From Coriobacteriaceae bacterium (lineage in GTDB: Bacteria; Actinomycetota; Coriobacteriia; Coriobacteriales; UMGS124): a stretch of 52,092 nt of DNA. How positions within the stretch are numbered: the first letter of the stretch is position 1; each line of letters opens with the position of its first letter. The notes beneath the pieces were generated by a model that made no database searches, was not told where the DNA came from, and saw only the letters and a program-made list of their open reading frames with translations. The position numbers and the translations under genes were made by a program. Positions 47,844 through 52,092 of the stretch are shown piece by piece. Where the stretch lies: assembly GCA_019421015.1 (NCBI GenBank), contig JAHZGC010000003.1:126303-178394 (forward strand), read 5' to 3'.

Positions 47844-49187
47844 TTACAGCACGGGCAGGAAGTGGTCAAGCTCCCACTGGCCCACGTGGCTGCAGTACTC
47901 GGCCCACTCGGCCTTCTTTGCCTGCACGATGTATTCGAACACGTGGTCGCCGAGCACCTTGCGCATGAGCTCGGAACGCTCGAAGCGATCGATGGCGCAG
48001 CCCAAGGTGCGCGGCAGACGCTGGATACCGGCGGCGTCGAGCTCCGCCTCGGAGAGGGACATCACGTCGACGGGCATGGCCGGGGGCAGCTCGAGCCCCT
48101 CCTCGATGCCGGCCAGACCGGCAGCGAACACGCCCGCAAAGGCCAGGTAGGGGTTGCAGGCGGGGTCGGGGCTGCGCAGGTCGAGCCGCGAGCTCAGGTT
48201 CTTGCCGGGCTTGTGGTGGGGCACCCGCACAAGCGCCGAGCGGTTGGCCTGGGCCCAGGTCACGTAGAGCGGGGCGTCGAAGCCGCGCACAAAACGCTTG
48301 TAGGAGTTCACGTACTGGTTGGTGAGCAGCGTGTACTCGGGGGCGTACTTGAGCAGGCCGGCCATGAACTGCTTGGCCAGGGGGGAGAGCTGGTAGCCGT
48401 CGGGATCGTTGGCGTCGAAGAAGAGGTTCTCGCCGTCGAGGTCGTGCAGGGCCAGGTGCAGGTGCATGCCCGAGCCGTCCTCGTTCTCGATGGGCTTGGG
48501 CATGAAGGTGGCGTAGCAGCCGTTGGCCTGGGCCACCTGTTTGACCACCAGGCGGTGGGTCATCACGGCGTCGGCCATCGAGAAGGCGTCGGCGTAGCGC
48601 AGCACGATCTCGTGCTGGGAGGGGGCGGCCTCGTGGTGGGAGTACTCCACCGGGATGCCCAGGCGCTCGAGCATGAGCACGGTGTCGCGCCGCAGGTCGT
48701 TGCCCGAGTCGAGGGGCATCAGGTCGAAGTAGCCGCCGCAGTCCAGGGGCTCGGGGTTGCCCGCGCCCGCAAAGTAGAAGTGCTCGATAGCGGGGCTCAC
48801 GCTGAGCACGTAGCCCTTGTCGGCGGCGGCGTCGCACAGGCGGCGCAGCACGGCACGGGGGTCTCCGTCAAAGACCTCGCCGCCCGGGGCCTTGATGTCG
48901 CAGAACATGCGCGCGGCCCCCTGCTGCTGCGGGCGCCACGGCAGGATCTGGAAGGTGTCGGGATCGGGCAGCGCCACGCAGTCGGACTCCTCGACGGCCG
49001 AGAAGCCCTCGATCGAAGAGCCGTCGAAGCCCAGGCCCTCGACCAGGGCGTCCTCGAGCTCGCCCGAGGTGGCGGCGAACGACTTGAGGTTGCCGAGCAC
49101 GTCGGCGAACCAGAATTGGATAAAGTGGACGTCGCGTTCCTCCACGGTGCGCAGGACGAACTCAACGTCGTTTTGAATCGGAGGCAT
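47844..49187 (-). CDS. Glutamine synthetase family protein, type I-alpha size, with altered active-site residues
   Basis: 447 residues. The beta-grasp N-terminus (VHFIQFWFADVLGNLKSFA) and catalytic domain are of GS type I. GFDGSSIEGFSAVEESD, HHEAAPSQHEI, YATFMPKPIENEDGSGMHLH, NSYKRFVRGFDAP, NRSALVRVP and RSPDPACNPYLAFA all align by eye with GlnA. Several near-invariant residues differ: the metal-binding E-x-E of GPEPEFF reads SPAIEHF (first Glu is Ala), the flap Glu of GYEAP is Asp, NGSGMH reads DGSGMH, and RIEVR reads RLDLR. The GSI-alpha feedback Arg (FVRIEESD) is Ala, and no adenylylation tyrosine is seen. It may be the housekeeping enzyme of this lineage or a GS-like ligase with another substrate, so the symbol glnA is withheld. 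Confidence 0.85.
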   Translation of the reverse strand: MPPIQNDVEFVLRTVEERDVHFIQFWFADVLGNLKSFAATSGELEDALVEGLGFDGSSIEGFSAVEESDCVALPDPDTFQILPWRPQQQGAARMFCDIKAPGGEVFDGDPRAVLRRLCDAAADKGYVLSVSPAIEHFYFAGAGNPEPLDCGGYFDLMPLDSGNDLRRDTVLMLERLGIPVEYSHHEAAPSQHEIVLRYADAFSMADAVMTHRLVVKQVAQANGCYATFMPKPIENEDGSGMHLHLALHDLDGENLFFDANDPDGYQLSPLAKQFMAGLLKYAPEYTLLTNQYVNSYKRFVRGFDAPLYVTWAQANRSALVRVPHHKPGKNLSSRLDLRSPDPACNPYLAFAGVFAAGLAGIEEGLELPPAMPVDVMSLSEAELDAAGIQRLPRTLGCAIDRFERSELMRKVLGDHVFEYIVQAKKAEWAEYCSHVGQWELDHFLPVL

Positions 49188-49189
49188 GG

Positions 49190-49220
49190 CGCTCCCTTCG
49201 GAGCGGTCGCGAGCGACCGC
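49190..49220 (-). promoter_or_regulatory. Tandem hairpins over the ribosome-binding site of the GS-family gene
   Basis: CGCTCC (49190-49195) pairs with GGAGCG (49200-49205), which on the minus strand would enclose the AAGGGAG ribosome-binding site. A second perfect stem GCGGTCGC/GCGACCGC (49203-49210 with 49213-49220) abuts it and shares three bases, so the two cannot both form completely. This is a possible translational control structure. Confidence 0.5.
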
Positions 49221-49338
49221 CGGACAACACGGGACCCTGCAGTTCAGTCAGAGACTAGCATGCCACGGGATTGTTGCCGAAGGGTTGCCGACACAGCGGA
49301 TACGGGCGCGGCAGTCCGTTCCACAGCCAAAAAAACCG

Positions 49339-50694
49339 CTATGCGGGCACCTCCTCCACGGTGAACAGGGGACGCGACAGACGCGGGTCGGCCTCCGCGG
49401 CGTCGTCGAAAGGCTGGCCGTCGAGGAAGAACCCGAACGGAAGGTTGTCGAAAGACCACTCCCGCCTCCCGTCGGCCGTCTCGTAGCGCAGGGTCTCGCC
49501 GGCGGCGATGTCGTAGGGGGAGCTCTCCACCAAGGCGTCGAACCGATCGGCGGCGGCCTCCTCGTAGTCGTCGGTCAGGCCGATGCGGTACCCGTGGCGC
49601 TCGTACGACCCGTCGGTAAAGGACGCCTCAAGGACCAGGGTTCCCTCCTCGAGCTGCTGGCCCAAAAAACCGATGGTCCTCACAAAGCACGTGCGCATCC
49701 ACTCGTAAAAGACGTCGGGGTTGGCGTAGAGGTCGTCGAGCATGGCGTTGAGACGGTCGGCCTGCTCGAGTGCCTCCTCCCCCGCCGCGATCGCCCGAAC
49801 TTGCTCGTCCTCGGTGGGCTCGGGGGGAAGCACGGTCTCCTGGTAGGGAGTGTTCCACGACCAATAGGCGTCAAGCACGGAGTCGAGGGCACGGACGGCC
49901 TCGTAGGGCAGCAGGCAGTAGAGCAGGTACGCGTCGCCGTCAGGGCAAAGAAACGAGCCGTCCTCGCCCACGGTGCCCTCCAAGGGGAAGCCCTGGCTTT
50001 TAAAACCGAAGTACTGGCGAGTCGTGTCGCCGTTGGGGCCTGCAGCGAGGTGAGCCGCCACCAGCATCGCCCCGCCTCCCATGGCGGCCCCCATGTCGTT
50101 GACCGAGAGGAGCCGCTCCAGGGAGTACCGCACCGACTCGACGCCCTCTCCCTGAACGGCGAGGCTGACGCGCAGCATCACGTTCCCGTGCGGCCCCAGG
50201 CAGTCAACCGGCACGATGCCCACGCTTGTGGCGGGAACCGGCACGGGGCCCGTGGCGCCCCCCAGCATCGCGAGGCCGCAGCGGGCGGGCCCCACCGGGC
50301 GCACGGAGTCGGAGTCGGGAAGCACCTTGGCGAGCTCGGCGGGGTCCGCGGGGCGGTCGGCTGACAGGCCCGCGACCTTCTCGTCCGGCCGCCTCAGCGC
50401 GGTGGGGATGCCGATGGCAAGGGCCACCGCACCGAGGCCGAAGGCCGTGGCCACAAAGGCGCGTCGAGAAAGCGAGGGGCGCCGGGTCCGGGGCTTCTCC
50501 ACCAGGGCCCGGATCGAGGCGGTCTCGGATGGACGAGCACCCGACCGGGAGCGCAGCCGCCGCGCCGAGGCAAGCACCTCGCGGTCGAGCTCCGGAGAGG
50601 GGCGGACCGCGCGGACCATAGAGCGGTAGCGCGTCTGGAGGTTCGGGTCCAGGGCCGGGTCTGGGTTCGGGCTCGGCTTCGCGCCCAAGCTCAC
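49339..50694 (-). CDS. Single-pass membrane protein coupled to the ECF sigma factor (putative anti-sigma or sensor)
   Basis: 451 residues from a GTG at 50694 that overlaps the sigma factor stop by 4 nt (GTGA) with GGAGG seven bases upstream; an ATG at 50700 has its ribosome-binding site too close. An N-terminal cytoplasmic segment of about 85 residues (including LQTRYRSMVRAVRPSPELDR) is followed by one membrane helix (LSRRAFVATAFGLGAVALAIG), then a 340-residue external domain. The external part has no family I recognise. Overlap with the sigma gene and the topology suggest an anti-sigma factor or sensor, but no zinc-binding HxxxCxxC motif is present, so this is inferred from context. The Arg pair before the helix is most likely a positive-inside signal rather than a Tat motif. 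Confidence 0.65.
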   Translation of the reverse strand: MSLGAKPSPNPDPALDPNLQTRYRSMVRAVRPSPELDREVLASARRLRSRSGARPSETASIRALVEKPRTRRPSLSRRAFVATAFGLGAVALAIGIPTALRRPDEKVAGLSADRPADPAELAKVLPDSDSVRPVGPARCGLAMLGGATGPVPVPATSVGIVPVDCLGPHGNVMLRVSLAVQGEGVESVRYSLERLLSVNDMGAAMGGGAMLVAAHLAAGPNGDTTRQYFGFKSQGFPLEGTVGEDGSFLCPDGDAYLLYCLLPYEAVRALDSVLDAYWSWNTPYQETVLPPEPTEDEQVRAIAAGEEALEQADRLNAMLDDLYANPDVFYEWMRTCFVRTIGFLGQQLEEGTLVLEASFTDGSYERHGYRIGLTDDYEEAAADRFDALVESSPYDIAAGETLRYETADGRREWSFDNLPFGFFLDGQPFDDAAEADPRLSRPLFTVEEVPA

Positions 50695-51215
50695 GCCCAT
50701 CCCTCCCCCAGCAGCGTCTTGAGGTGGTTGCGGGCCCGTTGAAGCCGCGTGCGCAACGTGGAGGGCTGAGTCTTTAAAATGTCGGCCGCCTCGTTGCATG
50801 AGAGCCCCTCTCCGTAAACCAGGTGTATCGCCGCGCGCTCCTTGGGAGCCAGGCGCTCGACCGCCTGCCAGAGGTCCTGGTATTCCAGCGCCACCGCCGG
50901 GTCAGGCACCTCTTCGTCGAGCATCCCGTCGAGCGCCTCCGGTCCCACCCATCGTCGATGCCAAGGGGCACGGTGGATGTCGCGGCACCGGTTGGCCGTT
51001 ACCCGCAAAAGCCAGGCACGCAGGTGGGAGGGGTCCTCGTAGACCGTCGCGTCCATGGCGTAGCGCAAAAAGACGTCCTGGTAGACGTCGTCGGCGTCGG
51101 CGCGAGAACCGGTGGCCACAAGGGCGAGGCGATAGACGGCCGTGCCCCAGGTACCCATGGCCGACGCTATCTCGGCATCGGATCGCAGGATGGGGCGGGT
51201 TTTGGCCTGGCGCAC
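50691..51215 (-). CDS. ECF-type RNA polymerase sigma factor
   Basis: 174 residues from a GTG with GGGAGG six bases upstream. Region 2 is seen in YRLALVATGSRADADDVYQD, VFLRYAMD and HLRAWLLRVTANRCRDIHR (-10 recognition). Region 4 is LAPKERAAIHLVYGEGLSCN followed by EAADILKTQPSTLRTRLQRA (-35 recognition). Regions 1 and 3 are absent, as in ECF proteins. The overlapping downstream membrane protein is its likely partner. Its target promoters are unknown. Confidence 0.92.
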   Translation of the reverse strand: MRQAKTRPILRSDAEIASAMGTWGTAVYRLALVATGSRADADDVYQDVFLRYAMDATVYEDPSHLRAWLLRVTANRCRDIHRAPWHRRWVGPEALDGMLDEEVPDPAVALEYQDLWQAVERLAPKERAAIHLVYGEGLSCNEAADILKTQPSTLRTRLQRARNHLKTLLGEGWA

Positions 51216-51373
51216 GCGTCACCTCCCAGGCGTGCCGTAAACGAACGGGTCAACGGTTACACGTTTGCGGGAGGGCGCGCGTCTCAAAAATGCCGCGCGG
51301 GCGGCGGCCGGAAATTTTTGCGCCACGGGAGGTGCCATTCGCACGCACCCCGAGACAGTCCGCCACCAGGAAG

Positions 51374-51610
51374 CTAGCGGGACGCCTCTCCCCGTCTGTC
51401 CTCCTCCGAACCCGGGGCCTTGCCCAGCTTGGCGTCGATGTCGGCCAGGGCGCGCTGGACCGAGGGGCACGCTCCCGAGGCGCCCGCTCCCCCACAGGAC
51501 TCGTTGGAGCAGCCGCCGCAATGGCCGCCCTTCTTTTTGAAGATGGCACGCAGGGCGAGCACGACACAGAGGGCAAGCGCAATCAAAACGACGGCGGTAG
51601 GCAGGTTCAC
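51374..51610 (-). CDS. FeoB-associated Cys-rich membrane protein
   Basis: 78 residues. One N-terminal membrane helix (LPTAVVLIALALCVVLALRA), a basic stop-transfer (IFKKK), and then a Cys/Gly cluster (HCGGCSNESCGGAGASGAC) match the small FeoB-associated family. The C-terminal tail is longer than usual. It is thought to assist Fe2+ uptake, possibly in the manner of FeoC, though its role is unproven. It follows feoB on the same strand, with a terminator hairpin in the 186-nt gap. Confidence 0.85.
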   Translation of the reverse strand: MNLPTAVVLIALALCVVLALRAIFKKKGGHCGGCSNESCGGAGASGACPSVQRALADIDAKLGKAPGSEEDRRGEASR

Positions 51611-51707
51611 GGCGACCTCCTGAACGGGCTTCTGGGCAAAACTCCCGGGCAGGGCTCCCGGGCGGCAACGGCACAGGGAGGTTATCCCCGCTGGGAGCCA
51701 ACGGCAA

Positions 51708-51740
51708 GCCCCCGCCGGCGCAACGAAGGCCGGCGGGGGC
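51708..51740 (-). terminator. Hairpin after feoB
   Basis: A perfect 12-bp stem GCCCCCGCCGGC/GCCGGCGGGGGC with a 9-nt loop lies 57 nt beyond the feoB stop. The following TTGCCGTTGG is only moderately T-rich, so partial read-through to the Cys-rich gene is plausible. Confidence 0.65.
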
Positions 51741-51796
51741 GGCTTGGCGACACGGCCCGGGGCGGCCGGGCGCGGCGCGCTTCCTGAAACGGCCGG

Positions 51797-52092
51797 CTAG
51801 CGCTTGGGAGCCGGGCGGAAGAGCTGGAAGAGCATGAGCGCGAGCAGGATCAGCGCAACCACGGTCCAGGGACCGAACAGACCCAGGGCGAACCAGCGGT
51901 AGAACTGGTTGATGAGCAGGGCGACGACCCAGGCGAACACGCACTCGTAGCCGATGGCGAACCAGAACCACTTGGGCGAGTTCATCTGCTTGCGGATGGT
52001 GCCGATGGCCGCGAAGCAGGGGGCGCACAGCAGGTTGAAGGCGGCAAAGGCCATCATGGCGCCGGCGGTGGGGACCATCTGGGCAAAGGCGG
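51797..52092 (-). CDS. feoB: Ferrous iron transport protein B, C-terminal fragment (runs off the window)
   Basis: About 98 C-terminal residues are visible; the GTPase and most of the permease lie beyond the window. The visible part has FNLLCAPCFAAIGTIRKQMN, with the conserved Cys pair of the Gate/C-terminal region, then three hydrophobic segments (WFAIGYECVFAWVVALLINQ, FGPWTVVALILLALMLFQLF) ending RPAPKR. This pattern and the Cys-rich partner downstream support FeoB, the GTP-dependent Fe2+ importer used under anaerobic conditions. Confidence 0.85.
   Translation of the reverse strand, partial: AFAQMVPTAGAMMAFAAFNLLCAPCFAAIGTIRKQMNSPKWFWFAIGYECVFAWVVALLINQFYRWFALGLFGPWTVVALILLALMLFQLFRPAPKR

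Noticed and set aside
50467..50560. SRRAF motif in the sigma-linked membrane protein as a Tat signal
   Set aside because: It lies about 85 residues into the protein at the start of the only membrane helix, which fits a single-pass topology better than Tat export.
1..52092. tRNA, rRNA, CRISPR arrays, prophage or transposase genes
   Set aside because: No T-arm-like GGTTCGANTCC with matching stems, no regularly spaced repeats, and no integrase, transposase or phage structural proteins were found on either strand by reading.

Overview
The window is about 52 kb of GC-rich DNA. It most resembles a host-associated anaerobic actinobacterium of class Coriobacteriia. The evidence for this is three twin-arginine (Tat) exported flavin reductases each beside its own regulator, a LuxR regulator fused to a polytopic membrane domain, a GlnR-like orphan regulator, formate-THF ligase with FolD, ketol-acid reductoisomerase, LuxS, and FeoB with a Cys-rich partner. 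Genus is not determinable by eye. I found no rRNA, tRNA, CRISPR array, prophage or complete insertion sequence.

Layout. 1-2166: truncated glycosyltransferase, cold-shock protein, membrane LuxR regulator. 2455-4083: Tat flavoprotein. 4569-7595: a compact three-gene cassette of two paralogous coiled-coil proteins and a ThiS/MoaD-like ubiquitin-fold protein. 7688-10351: folD and fhs (one-carbon metabolism). 10496-13168: a small unknown gene and ruvC-ruvA-ruvB. 13395-17252: geranylgeranyl-reductase-like flavoprotein, TetR regulator, second Tat flavoprotein. 17444-20189: thioredoxin-reductase-like protein, GlnR-like regulator, DegV. 20534-26777: gltB and gltD. 27245-29948: third Tat flavoprotein and its divergent LysR regulator. 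30174-33125: two paralogous unknown proteins flanking luxS. 33365-35107: PII protein and AmtB. 35860-39391: HtrA protease and Na+/H+ antiporter. 39703-41741: groEL and groES. 42016-43953: M20 peptidase and a small Cys-containing protein. 44215-47622: ilvB-ilvN-ilvC. 47844-49187: glutamine-synthetase family protein. 49339-51215: ECF sigma factor and membrane partner. 51374-52092: FeoB-associated protein and the FeoB C-terminus.

How it works together. Nitrogen assimilation dominates: gltBD, amtB-PII, a glutamine-synthetase family gene and the ilv genes lie around an OmpR-type regulator resembling actinobacterial GlnR. The PII protein lacks the T-loop tyrosine, and the synthetase lacks the adenylylation tyrosine and departs from the canonical active site. 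This suggests control is mainly transcriptional or by direct ligand binding. The exported flavoproteins suggest anaerobic respiration of several unidentified organic acceptors.

The most unusual material is (i) a recurrent 70-80 nt element directly 3' of gltB, groEL and ilvC, whose stems change in a compensatory way while the segments between them stay constant, (ii) the coiled-coil/ubiquitin-fold cassette, (iii) the paralog pair around luxS, and (iv) several 100-145 bp inverted-repeat elements, all intergenic and all different from one another.
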